64,000 bases of DNA, from the NCBI GenBank assembly GCA_020744225.1, contig JAGMWG010000007.1:1550001-1614000 (forward strand). Direction: 5' to 3'. Both the position numbers and the translations under genes were made by a program. Of the stretch, positions 42,773 through 53,717 are shown piece by piece. How positions within the stretch are numbered: position 1 is the first letter of the stretch; every line of letters begins with the position of its first letter. Under the pieces are notes generated by a model that was not told the origin of the DNA, made no database searches, and saw only the letters and a list, made by a program, of their open reading frames with translations. Source of the stretch: Paraphoma chrysanthemicola. Its lineage: Eukaryota > Ascomycota > Dothideomycetes > Pleosporales > Phaeosphaeriaceae.

Positions 42773-43847
42773 GGTGCTACGAACAATGCCTATGGAAGGC
42801 GGGTACTATGGAAACAACACCTCGCTGTATGCGAGTCGCGGAGAATGGTCTGTGAGAGCAAGAAGCTTCGGGAAGAAAGCATTCACGTACCGTCAAAAGG
42901 GCACGAGGTCTCGAGTCGCGGTGAGGAGCGCGCAAAAGAACTGCAGGACGGTAGACACTATGTCCATGTGATAAGAATATGTACACGCACAAAGCCAGAA
43001 GATTGAGTTTTTGATCAGGGCACATGTGCATTTCAATGCTTGCCAATAACGAAGAATATACTCTACATATTTATGTGCGTATTCGCAGCGGGAACACTCC
43101 TTCTCAGCTTGTAAACTCAAGTGCCATCGCGTGAGAACCTACCTTAGGAGTCGACGCCGCTTGTTCCCTTGCGTTTTGTCACAGCGCTACAAAGCCAAAC
43201 CCACCACGGGCCGCAATACTATGTGCCCATTCACACTTACATGTCGCAGAAAACAGGTCCCGAATTTGCTGTTCTGCCGAAACCTGGATATTGTCTAGAA
43301 CTTTCTCACACAATTTTTGCATCTGTTCAAAAAGTCCTCTGGAGCCATATGCGATGGGCTGGACTGCATTTGATCTCCTGGGCACCAGGTGTGGTGAAGG
43401 CTGGTGGGCCCAAAGCTGAAAATGCCTAGGAGTGTTCTTCTCGGTTCACTACTTCGCCTAGTATTGACGACCTTTGGCGATCCCAATCATTGAAGACATC
43501 CCTGTTGTATGGTTTGCTGTGCGACCCGTCCACTCACAATTGCAGCCACGAGACGCAGCTCATCGGTGCGGGCATGAAGCAATGCCCCGCTCAGGCTGAA
43601 CTTTGTACTTCACCACAAATTGACAAGGTTGATGCTCTAAATCGTTCTGAAGAGCTTCGCAGAGCATATTAAGGAGGATATCGGGCGCTAATCGTCATTT
43701 TTGGATCTCTACCGAAAAATCTCCATCCAAAACCGAAAACTAGGCATCGTAGAGTCTGACATCGAAAACACTTTACAAGTCGATACCTGAAGTTTCCGAC
43801 GCGGCACGGCTACGTTTTAACTGGGCAATTATCGAATTCTTTGTCGA
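42773..43847. other. Intergenic, no gene recognised
   Basis: 1.07 kb between two plus-strand genes. Nothing supported. The region just before 43848 is presumably the HET promoter. Confidence 0.55.
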
Positions 43848-45456
43848 ATGGCTTTGTCAACTGGGTCCGTCGACGCCGGAGCTGGTTCAAACACTGGAAC
43901 AGACAGTGGTGGTCCGCTCTTCGAGCATCGTCCGCTTGATCTCCGTGCTACCACCTTACGACTTGTCGAAATCTTGAAGCCCGGGCCAGATGGTGGTATA
44001 AGATGCAAGATGAAACACTTTACTATGACAAGGGAAGGCTCGAATACGACGGGAGTGGTCCACGAAAGCATACCGCAATATACCTGTCTTTCCTACGTAT
44101 GGGGTTCGCCGGACGACAAAAGATGGATTACTATTGATGATAGACCATTCGAGATACGGCGGAATCTTTGGGACTTTCTTCATGTCCTATCAACGAGCCT
44201 TGTACAAGGCTCCGACCAGAACAAAACTGAGCCGGGAGTGGCACCGCAACTCGACTTTGAACAATGTGCTCAATCTTTATGGATTGACGCACTGAGTATT
44301 GATCAGTCGAACATGTCGGAGCGAAATCATCAGGTCCAACAGATGGGCTGGATATATTCGAACGCTGTTCACGTTGTCTCCTGGCTAGGCAATGATCCAA
44401 TGATCGCAGAGCTGTTCCGATTCGCTGCCGTCGACGACTCAAGAGAACGCTATAACGAGCCCTCCTTTCACAGTGATGCTTTAATAGGGGCTATGCAAAT
44501 TCGAAGGAAATGAGTACTGGAGACGAGCGTGGATCACACAAGAAATCTACCTCGCGCGAAAGTGGTATCTCCTCGTCAAAGGAGTCCTGATACCAGCATC
44601 TGCGATTGTGCAAGCTGCGAAAACGATGAAATATCCAGGACGTAAACCCTACAGGGTGCTCGATGATGTGGTCTCGAAATTATTCCCGAACCATGACATT
44701 TCGCGCACAGTGCTGGAGAACTTTAAGCTGTGTAGTAGAAAGCAATGTTCAGATCCGCGAGACTTGGTCTATTCGCTTCTATCTATATCCTCGGATGGCG
44801 CGAAACTACTTGTGGACTACGGTTGTTCGATGATAGAACTCGCCAAACATGTTCTACGCCTGCATGATGACATATTGTGCCCGTGCAAAGCTCACGTTCT
44901 AGTGCAAGCTCTAAAGCCTGCCTTGATGATCATTCCTGACAACGTATCCGACGCCCCACTGTTGTTCATCAAAGGAGATGAGTTTGTTACACAGCCAATG
45001 GCCCCGTGTGAGCTGTGTGACGTACCGTCAAGGAGCTGCGAACAAAAGGTCTACGAGGAACTTGCATCTCCTCTCTCAACAAGATTGTTGCGGGTCTGCT
45101 TGGGGTGCTATCATTATCAGCACCAAATCGAACGTCCACACCACCTGTACCTCGTTTCAAGTGCGCTGGAACCAAGTCTGGATACAAGATGGTATCTATT
45201 CTTTGATCGGTTTTCGGTACATGTTTGGGATGACCAGCTTTCCACGTTATTTATACGCAGTATTGACAAGGCGCACTTGTACGAGGTGGACGGTAGGGTC
45301 AGAGGTCTGGCGGTCTCTGCCAAGCTATTATCTGACTATCCAATCTTTAGCCGTGAAGCCGGGCTTTGGAAGGTAGAGGACATGCACAAATCAAAGAGCG
45401 AGTTCGATCGCAAAAGAGCCAGGATGCGAGCGTCGAGACTCCAAGTCGCAGACTAA
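43848..45456 (+). pseudogene. HET-domain gene with a +1 frameshift
   Basis: From ATG 43848, 221 residues read as a HET domain: IPQYTCLSYVWGSPDDK, then SLWIDALSIDQSNMSERNHQ and MGWIYSNAVHVVSWLG. The frame then ends at TGA 44511-44513. The continuation is in another frame: TTC at 44500 starts FEGNEYWRRAWITQE, the next conserved block (the family has NxYWxRAWxxQE), and this frame stays open to 45456. The break is an extra A in the CAAAT at 44496-44500, or an equivalent indel. No GT-AG intron fits. Repaired in frame, the product would be ~535 residues. It is a disabled allele, a recent pseudogene or an assembly error; the otherwise clean frame favours a recent event or an error. Confidence 0.82.
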
Positions 45457-46010
45457 TAAAATGGTTCATAATGGCTAACTACACCACAAACCTTGTCAAA
45501 ATCTACTCAACACTCTCACTGCAAGCTACACAAATTCTCCTCTGAAAAAAACGATATAAAATCGTGACATGCTAGCTTGTCCACGCTGTGGCTTTTGCGC
45601 AATAGACTACCACACCAACCGGTGGGACACTTGTGAAGTCATGCGGGTGTATATGGCTGTAGCTTAAATACTGAGGACTGTTTGGCTACTACATACACAA
45701 TGTGATAAGTGCTCTACTGGCATCTAGAAGTATACACGCTACGCCTTCGTGAAGATGTGGGTGTAGCGGATGTTTGTCCTATCGGGAGTGTGTCAATGTG
45801 CAGTCTCAGAAATCTAGCCTACAAAAGGAGAACATAGCCACAACAACACCATGCACGAGCAACATACAATCAAGGGCCATGGCGCAGCAAAGTAAGACCA
45901 TGGATGAAAAGTGGAAAATGCTTGAAATTGTGGTAAGAATGTAAAAATGTGCTCATATGCGCGTGTCCAATTCCCTTTTCTGACCCATCAGGCCAAACAT
46001 GTCACGAAAT
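45457..46010. other. Convergent intergenic region with one repeat copy
   Basis: 554 bp. It holds copy 1 of a diverged dispersed repeat (about 45710-45804). No gene recognised. Confidence 0.55.
45710..45804 (+). repeat. Diverged dispersed repeat, copy 1
   Basis: Shares ATGTGGGTGTAGCG, then TTGTCCTAT and a GTGCAGT end, with copy 2 at 47627-47699. Similarity is clear but interrupted by small indels. Identity of the element is unknown. Confidence 0.6.
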
Positions 46011-46688
46011 TCATCCGGTGTAATCATCCCCAAGCATCGCCTGCTTCGCCGCGACCCAGGGAGTATCCCGCTCAGGCGCGACAGTTGTACCAACGCACTC
46101 CGTCAAAAAGGCGTGCCAGCCGTCGGTGGTCTCCGCCTTAAGGCCGGCCCTCACGTCAGCCGTGCACTCCGTGCTCAAGAACCACGCCGCAGATCCAAAG
46201 CTCTTCTCATCGTCGCTATTCACGAGCGCAAGAACAGCATTGAGTCCTGCATCACCTCCAACTGCTTGTGCTTTTGCGACAGCATTTGCGCCTGCTACGG
46301 CCGTTGCGTATTTCGCCACGAATGGCGGCATGGCCATCATCCGTGTGCCCTGGCCTGGTCGTCCAGGGAAGTGGTTCTTGCTGTATTTGAAATCTCCGCT
46401 TTCGAAGATCATGTATGCGACCAGCGCCGCCTGCTCGCCAGTCGAAGTGATGCCATAGGTAGAAAATGATTTGTTGATCGCAGCTGCTGCGGTGGTTGCG
46501 TCTGCGCATTCTTCTGGGAACTTGGCGCCAGTGCATGACGCTGTTGCTGGCGCGATGGCGACGAGGTTCTCGGCGGTCAAGCCGCTGGCGGTTTCGGTTT
46601 GAATATCAGGGTCGCTTTCAGGGATCGGTGCAGACAAGGCACATAGTGCGAATGCGCTGGCGACCAGGGCTGATGTCTTGATGTACAT
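46011..46688 (-). CDS. Small secreted protein of unknown function
   Basis: Single exon, 225 residues. A clear signal peptide is present at the N-terminus (YIKTSALVASAFALCALSA, cleavage near residue 20). The mature part has a conserved-looking block FESGDFKYSKNHFPGRPGQG and TRMMAMPPFV, and a few cysteines (CTG, EECA, TEC, TECVG) that may form two disulfides. Similar proteins are common in filamentous fungi, but I know of no assigned function; the FKY-x-NH-x-PG-x-PGQGTR block suggests a folded enzyme-like domain rather than a small effector. No membrane anchor or GPI signal is seen. Flanked by copies of a dispersed repeat. Confidence 0.82.
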   Translation of the reverse strand: MYIKTSALVASAFALCALSAPIPESDPDIQTETASGLTAENLVAIAPATASCTGAKFPEECADATTAAAAINKSFSTYGITSTGEQAALVAYMIFESGDFKYSKNHFPGRPGQGTRMMAMPPFVAKYATAVAGANAVAKAQAVGGDAGLNAVLALVNSDDEKSFGSAAWFLSTECTADVRAGLKAETTDGWHAFLTECVGTTVAPERDTPWVAAKQAMLGDDYTG

Positions 46689-47934
46689 GGTGGATGTGGC
46701 GGATGGGAAAGTGTGATGTTCGTTGTGTTGATGTAAGAATTGGTGGGTGCTTCGTTGTCTTTAATACTGTGCGTCACGACAGAGTTACGTAGAAGTTGGA
46801 CTCGAACGGTCGTGAAGGATGCAGTCAAAGCGGAAGCCAAGTGAAGAGTAGCTATAAAGAGCGACAATGGAAGAATGTCTTAGACCAGTAAGACAAATTC
46901 ACCAGGAATGACAAAGACTTGAACTGAATGGAGGTAAAGAGTGAGGCGTGAAGGCTGTGTAGGAACGCAGGAAGGCATGCATGATATACGCCCAGCGACC
47001 AAGGCATTCCTGAGCACCTCAGCCGTCAGCACCTTCAGGGGGCTGTGGGATCCAGATGTAGGGAAAACGGTCGGCCAATCATGATGCTGCGGACTTCCGA
47101 AAGCGCCACGAGATGAGGCATGCAAGAGACATGATTGGTCGAGCGTTCAGGAGCCTTTTGCTCTTTATGCGACGCGTTCGTTTCGAAACACCCGCGTGTG
47201 TCAAGACGTCAAGCTTTTGCCAATACCACCTGTCGAACCGAAGAGTGCTTGTGATAGTGAAATTCGCAGGTGCATAGCGTACACGTCCCAGGGCATATCG
47301 AATGTCGCGAATCTGTGGTTCGTGTGATGTGCTGTTTGGTGCATTGCAGGACGACTGGTCAAGGCGGGTTGGCCACAGACAGTGCGCAGCCTTAGGCGAT
47401 CCAGAGCCAAGTGCTTGCTGCCGCAGCACGCTACGCCCCGCCAGCTTTTTTCGGATGGCCCAAGTGTGGCTGAAGAGTGGGAGCAGAACGAGCCACGATT
47501 ACTGCGCCTTAACATGTCGGACACTCCAAAAGGCCTTCGCGTGCGTGCAAGGCTTTGGCAAAACTTTTATGATGCACTGAAGACGCTCTAGCTACTATGT
47601 ATGTGCCATGCATGTAGAGCAGTATTAGTCATTAGAAGTCTTCGCGCATGTGGGTGTAGCGAAGGTATTGTCCTATTGGAGGTGCTAACGTGCAGTACGC
47701 AGCGAGAATGTGCCGAGGAAGTCGTGGGGAAGGGGCTTTACCGCCTGCCTCATTGGTTCTCCTACATGACGTCGAGACGTGCCCCACCAAAAAGTGACAG
47801 CTACCTGTGGCTTAAATCCGATGCACATTACTCTCCTACGCCTTCAAATGCCCCTCACTCAAAAACTCTTTCGACCAATCTCCCTTCAATTGATCTTTAA
47901 ACACCAAAGAAGATACTTAACAACACATCTCAAC
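46689..47934. other. Divergent intergenic region with one repeat copy
   Basis: 1.25 kb between the secreted protein and the aldo-keto reductase. It holds copy 2 of the dispersed repeat. No gene recognised. Confidence 0.55.
47627..47699 (+). repeat. Diverged dispersed repeat, copy 2
   Basis: Shares ATGTGGGTGTAGCG and TTGTCCTAT with copy 1, and GGAG...AACGTGCAGTACGC with copy 3, linking all three. Confidence 0.65.
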
Positions 47935-49160
47935 ATGCCTGCAGTCGAATCCAAATTTGATCCCAAGGACATGGAGTTCCGTAAGTACTCTCTTACGCGC
48001 AGCTGCACCGAAACGTTTACTGACCCCTTACGTCACATATAGGTAGACTCGGTCCTGCCGGTCTGAAAGTCTCCGTCTTCTCCCTTGGTGGATGGTTGAC
48101 ATATGGCGGAACCCAGAAGGGCTCAATCGTCAAGGACTGCATGCAAACCGCATGGGATCATGGCATTAACTTCTTCGACACTGCCGAGGTGTATGCTGCT
48201 GGACAGTGTGAGCTCGAGATGGGCCAGACGCTAAAGGAGCTGGCGTGGCCGCGTGATGAATACGTGCTGTCGACCAAGGTACATCTGCGGTCGGGCTCTA
48301 CGACGAACGTTGGCTAATGTCCCAGGTCTTCTTTGGTACCTCAAGAAAGGAACCCAACACCCGGGGTCTGTCGAAGAAACACATCGTTGAGGGCCTCAAG
48401 AGCTGTCTAGCTAGGCTGCAACAGCCATACGTCGACATTGTCTTTGCCCATCGCCACGATCCCGAGTAGGACACGCTATATCAGACGTGGCTCACTGCTA
48501 ACAGTTCGCAGTGTTCCTATGAAGGAGATCGTCGAAGCGTTCACTCAGACTATCAACATGAACCTCGCGTACTACTGGGGCACATCTGAGTGGAGCGCCG
48601 CCCAGATCCAGGAGGCCACTGAGATCGCCGAAAAGTACAACCTCATTGCGCCCATCGCCGAGCAGCCCCAGTACAACGCCTTCCACCGTGAGCGCTTTGA
48701 GAAGGAGTACAAGCCTCTGTACGAGAAGTTCCAGTATGGAACGACCATCTGGTCACCACTAGACAGGCAAGTCATTCTGCCAAGCCCCATCGTTAGTGGC
48801 GCTGATCTTTAAAACAGTGGTATGCTCACAGGCAAATACAATGACGGTATCCCCGAGGACAGCCGCTTCGCGAACAACAAGGATTTCTTCAAGAACAAGA
48901 TCGAGGCTTTGAAGAGCGAGGAAGGACAGAGCAAGATCAAGAAGGTCAAGGAACTCACCAAGATCGCAGAGAAGCTGGGTGCCAACACTACACAACTGGC
49001 GCTGGCATGGTGCGCGAAGAACCCGAATGTTAGCACTGTCATTCTGGGCGCCACCAAGCCCGAGCAGATTAACGACAACTGCGCTGCTATCAAGCTCCTT
49101 CCTAAACTTACGGACGATGTTATGAAAGAGATTGAGGGTATCCTTGACAATAAGCCTTAG
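47935..49160 (+). CDS. Aldo-keto reductase, voltage-gated K+ channel beta-subunit type (AKR6)
   Basis: Exons 47935-47980, 48043-48278, 48326-48465, 48512-48766 and 48818-49160 give 339 residues, usual for AKR6. The fourth intron is GC-AG (donor GCAAGT at 48767). Catalytic residues: D and Y in FFDTAEVYAAG, K in VLSTKVFFG, and H in IVFAHRHDP (mammalian Kv-beta has Asn here). Also diagnostic: NLAYYWGTSEWSAAQIQEA, WSPLDSGMLTGKYNDGIP, ALAWCAKNPNVSTVILGA and the terminal EGILDNKP. Such enzymes are NADPH-dependent reductases of aldehydes and ketones. No K+ channel partner is nearby, so a metabolic or redox role is likelier. Cytosolic. Confidence 0.93.
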
Positions 49161-49529
49161 GTTGCACCGAAACTCAGCTGGTGACTTAGGAGCACAAAAA
49201 CAAGCAAAATTAGGCGAACAAATACAATTGCCACCACCAGGTCTCGCTACAGTTTGTGCCCAGTCGATCAAGTGCAGCCTCCTCCCTGTTAAGCGTTCTG
49301 ATATGGCTGTAAAACCTCAGTGATTTGTAAGAAGAAACTAAATGTAGGAAAATACCCGGGGTATATTCGAGCCTCGATATTGCAGCAGCTTCGTAGCTGT
49401 CGGTCCGCAAAATTTGAGCGAGGACGGGAACGAGTTTTGTCCATACCTGGTGCTACCACATCAGATCACGCGATATTCGCGCGCGCTCATCGTTCATAGA
49501 CTACAAGTTGACACCTCCGACGGCACACT

Positions 49530-49597
49530 CCTGGAGGCCTTCGTTTACGTCCTTATCTAGATAGCAAAGCATTTATACTATGCTAAAGGCCTCCAGG
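49530..49597. repeat. Short inverted repeat with 44-nt loop
   Basis: CCTGGAGGCCTT at 49530-49541 is the exact reverse complement of 49586-49597. The loop carries a further AGCAT/ATGCT pair. No target-site duplication was seen around it. Confidence 0.7.
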
Positions 49598-49684
49598 CTG
49601 TTACATTAGGGCTGTGCTTACTGCTTTAGTAGCGTTCAATTCTATTCACGTCACGCTGAAGTTGAGCAACAGACGCGAGGTTCA

Positions 49685-49720
49685 AGTGGTCCCGTCGGAG
49701 CTGTGAACGTGCAGTACGCC
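49685..49720 (+). repeat. Diverged dispersed repeat, copy 3 (partial)
   Basis: AACGTGCAGTACGC and the preceding GTCCC...GGAG words match copy 2; only the 3' part of the repeat is recognisable. Confidence 0.5.
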
Positions 49721-51801
49721 ACAATCGCTTAAAGACAACGCTCCAACTTGAAGGCCCGGCTATAGCCTCCCATATGTTTTGCATCTTATATGTCACACAG
49801 GGAAAAGCATGTAAAGCTATACAAGGGCCTCTGTTAGAACGTACGATGTCAAGTGTTGGTGACGACCTGGTGCCGGGTCTTCTGAAATTTGGAATCCTTG
49901 GTCGTGACTACGCCACCTCAACACACGTCATTTCCTAAATTGTGTAGAGAAAGAGTACTCCGTACTGTCCACGCTATCCTTAACCTCAATGATGCATGAA
50001 GCGACAGTCACGTATTGTGAAAACGATAGGAGGGCATTGAGCACGTGTCGGAGTGACCTCATCTCAGGATGCACTGGAGAGCCTACAATGTAAGGAGGCT
50101 AGTCTAGACCGCGCCCAGGTGGCCAAGGAGCAGCTCACGTGCCTGGGCTTCGGAACCGGCACAACGATTGCAGGGTGATCCACGCATGCATGTTGAACGG
50201 ATCACGATTGGACGTCCCCACAAAAGTGCGAGGCTGCGGGGAGACGCGAATCGAACTTTGCGATCTTGAGTGCAGCAGTTCCCGCTTGAGCTGGAAAGGC
50301 GCCTTGGCCCTTCAAGAACCTCCGAATTCTATCGGACCGTGGCGTCCGGTTTTGGACAAGATCGCCAACCGCTCAAAGCAATGTGCCTAACCTGAAGCCA
50401 CCTTCAGGGCTGTTATCCCATTAGCAGCACCATCTCAGTCATCACAGAAATCAGGAAAGCGGCTCGTATGTAGGCGGCAAAAGTGCTTCTTCGGCGACTC
50501 TCAGCTGCTACGGCTTCTTTCTCCACCACTTCCTCTCGTCCAGCCTCTGGAGCGTCTCATTGATAATCCCCCGTCCATGCTTTAGCTCTAGACCGCAGAG
50601 CCGCAGCACATTATTCGTCAACCCAATTGGAAGCGAACCAGTGCACTCCGTCGCACGCACCGTGATTGCTCGAATCCTGAGTCTCCGGCTCGTTCCGCGC
50701 ATTGGCTTCAACGTCCAGCTTACGAAATTCCAAATCGTCAGCTGGGGCTGTGCTGGGACTCTCACATCGATGCCCTTGCTCCGCTGCGCATTACTTCGTG
50801 GGCCGCCCGCTGCTAAGACGTGCTAAAGATCGTGCTGTAAGTGTAAGAGCTCTTTCCAAGGTTCTTTTTAGGTCGCAAACCCACCGCCCTGCGGTGTAGT
50901 ACAACCTGCGACGCGGAAAGCACCACCTTTCGTCTCAATCGCACCCCAGCACTTCCCCCACGAGCCATTCCAACTACTCGCGGCTTCCCATCACAACTGC
51001 TCAAAGGCGTCCTGAAGAGGGCTTGCGATCATACCGGAGTTCCCGCAAAGTCCTCAATCATCGATTTACGGTGCGCAAAAGCCCTTCTCCAGCTGCCAGA
51101 TCTTTGGACTGAGGCGCGGGATCCTCGTAGGGTCTGTTCGTTTCGGATGTGCGCAGGGGTCCAACGTTGACTGACAGCTCTAGTGCAGTGCCAAACCCAA
51201 AGCCACGGCTTTCCACGACCAGAGCGTTCGTGACGACTTTGTTTATTAGTCGTCAAGTCTCCTCTTTGGCCAATGCTACTTTCATAGCATGGCGACTATC
51301 AAGCCAGAGTCCTCAATGGGGGACGCAAGCTACCAAAACGGCAGTGGTAAGTTCAACTACTTTCTTGGCATCCTTCTTCTGCTTTAACTGCCTTATGTTT
51401 GAAGTCGAGTCTGTTTTGCCTGCGCTCCGCGACGCCTTGGCATGTGCCCCAGTTGCGCAGTCATTGGCTCCTGTCCGCGATTTCCCTCCGTTTTTCGCGC
51501 TCCTTAGCCCAGAAGCACGCTGTTAGAGACATCATGAGTCTCGTCAAGGCAAAATTTGTCGACGATAGCATAATTGAGCCTCACAAGCCTTACGGCGCAC
51601 CCGGTTGCCGGACCGTTGGCTGTGATGCATGAACGTCAAGGAACATGCCGTCAGCGGCCAGCCTCGCTGATCGTGTAGTCATGGACGGACTACATATATC
51701 CGGCAGTACTTTTGCCTTGTCACGTCCAATCTCGTACATTCCGACTGTCATAATCTCTCATACTGTTTTTCTTTCTCGCTACTATTTTATACTACTACAT
51801 A

Positions 51802-53316
51802 ATGTCGCATAATCGCTACATGTCCTGGCCAGATGTGCTGACCATGGCGCCCACTTACCCTCCATCCGGCGCTGGCACCGACTACCCCTCACCTACTGCA
51901 TCTCGACGAGCATCCGAGTGCTTGTCCGAGATGGGCGGTAGTAGGAGAGGCAGTTTGGCTGGCTTTGCGTCCGAGATGGAGAGTACCGGGCAATGGCAAT
52001 CAATAGGCAGTGAATCAAAAAGTCCACTTGCACAGTTCGGATTCTTCAAGAATCTCGCAGAGAAGAAAACAACAAGAGGTAAGTGCTTTTTCGAAGATAT
52101 TCAAGCGAAGCTCACGAAAGGGCAGATGGCCAACCAGCGAAGAGGAGAGGTCCAAAACCAGATAGCAAGCCGGCTCTGACGCGGCGGCAAGAGCTGAACC
52201 GCCAAGCGCAAAGGTGATGATCTCTTCACATCTGCACTGAACCGACTGACATCGTCAAGAACACATCGTGAACGCAAGGAGATGTATATCAAGGCGCTGG
52301 AGCAAGAAGTCCTTCGGTTGAAAGAGACATTTGCTACTACGACTCGCGAACGTGACGCTTTTGCTGAGGAGAATCGGCGACTGAAGGAGCTACTCATAGC
52401 TCATGGGATACAGTTCGATTTATCGAGCCCTCCACTTAATGGCGTACAACAAGTTAGCAGCTCGGCCTACGGGAGCTCCAGCGGCAGCGTGTCAGGATAC
52501 GCGCCCGGATCGGCTTCAACTGGATATACATCACCCCCAAGCTTTCAGCATCGAGGCTCGATATCGCACGATGGCATGAGCCAGCAGCCGTTGAGCCTAC
52601 AGCATCAGCAGCAGGCGCACCAACACGGCGCGCAACAGAACGGCCTCGACTATGACCAGATCGGGATAGACTTCGTTTTAACGTACGACCGAACGCCCTA
52701 TCTTTCTCCTCCACCCCAACAATGATTCCTCTATTCGCTTCTTTTTTGACCCACTCTTCTTTTATCTTTTTGATGCTCTCGTACGTTCTCATTTCTTTTC
52801 TTTGGAGCGCCTATTCTGACGAACACGTCTTCCAGTCTCGAACGCCCCTGCATGGACCACATGCAATTCCTTATGGTGCGCGCCCACGATGCCGAGGAAA
52901 CGATTAGCGGACACGCCTTGATGGCGACGGCGCCACCGGACTCGCACATTGCGAACTGCCCGCAGGAAAAGTATCCGCATCAGATGCCGGATATCACGAT
53001 GCCGGATCTGATGAAGCTCCTGGATCTCAGCAACCGTCTGCCTCTTGATGGGGAGATTACGCCGATCATGGCTTGGGCGAAGATCATCCAGGACGATAGC
53101 TTCACGGAGTTGACCAAAGAGGAGATTGAGGTCATCAAGGCGGAGCTGCTGGCCAAAGTGCGATGCTACGGGTAAGTTGAGCCAGTGCGTTCGGGTGTCC
53201 ATTACTGACGTTCACATAGCTTCGGGGCAGTTCTCGAGGAATTTGAGGTCAGCGACGCCCTCATGACTGTGCTCGCAGGGAAGTACTCCAATGGTAATCC
53301 GACACCCGTGGCGTAA
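51802..53316 (+). CDS. bZIP transcription factor with conserved fungal C-terminal domain
   Basis: Exons 51802-52078, 52126-52213, 52260-52682, 52836-53171 and 53220-53316 give 406 residues. The basic region is split over exons 2 and 3: KRRGPKPDSKP, then ELNRQAQRTHRERKE (~114-128), an NxxAQxxxR pattern of the fungal Pap1/AP-1 class. A leucine zipper follows (YIKALEQEVLRLKETF, ENRRLKELL). After a Gly/Ser/Gln-rich middle, the 153-nt intron 52683-52835 joins DFVLT to LERPCMDHMQF. The C-terminal domain (MPDITMPDLMKLLDLSNRLP, RCYGFGAVLEEFEVSDAL) is known in many fungal bZIP proteins but has no assigned function. Reading through that intron would give a false stop at 52725 and split the gene in two. 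Targets unknown. Confidence 0.88.
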
Positions 53317-53717
53317 TACATAATGGGGATGGTTCATGTCATTGAATAACGTGGGTGGCTATGACTTATGCTATGATGGATTTACTGCTTTTGTATAATA
53401 CCTAATGTCGCTCGTTTCCAGGCAGAATTTTACAACCTCAACATGTTCATTACTTGTCCAAGAAGGTGGCGTCGATGGAATCCCAAGTGGCATGTGACGG
53501 TTGGCAGGGATGTTGGTCATAGCTTCCACCCCGCGGCAGGGTCCCGCGTCGCGACCACTTTCGTCTGAGCCAGTTTCACTTGCCCTCACTATAGACTCGC
53601 CACTTCTCTCCTATATCGCAGCTGTTCCCCTTCAGTGCAGTGTCTTCTTAGCAGAAATTCGCACCCCACCATTGTCTGCCACCACGTCACACCCCTACCA
53701 CCACCCCCATCACCACC
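53317..53717. other. Intergenic between bZIP and SH3BGR-like genes
   Basis: 401 bp in tandem orientation; promoter of the downstream gene. A CACC/CATC-rich tract precedes 53718. Nothing else seen. Confidence 0.55.

Larger units (their letters stand above)
49161..51801. other. 2.6 kb region without recognisable genes
   Basis: The longest gene-free stretch of the window. It holds a 12-bp perfect inverted repeat (49530-49541 and 49586-49597) and copy 3 of the dispersed repeat (about 49685-49720). Short frames on the minus strand at 50508-51256 were examined and do not join to a known protein. The last ~100 bp precede the bZIP start and contain TATTTTATA-like AT-rich sequence. Confidence 0.55.

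Noticed and set aside
46780..46830. tRNA B-box-like word on the minus strand (GTTCGAGTCC)
   Set aside because: The flanking bases do not form a T stem and no acceptor stem or A box is present.
50508..51256. Possible minus-strand gene from short frames
   Set aside because: The frames do not join through plausible introns and resemble no family I know.
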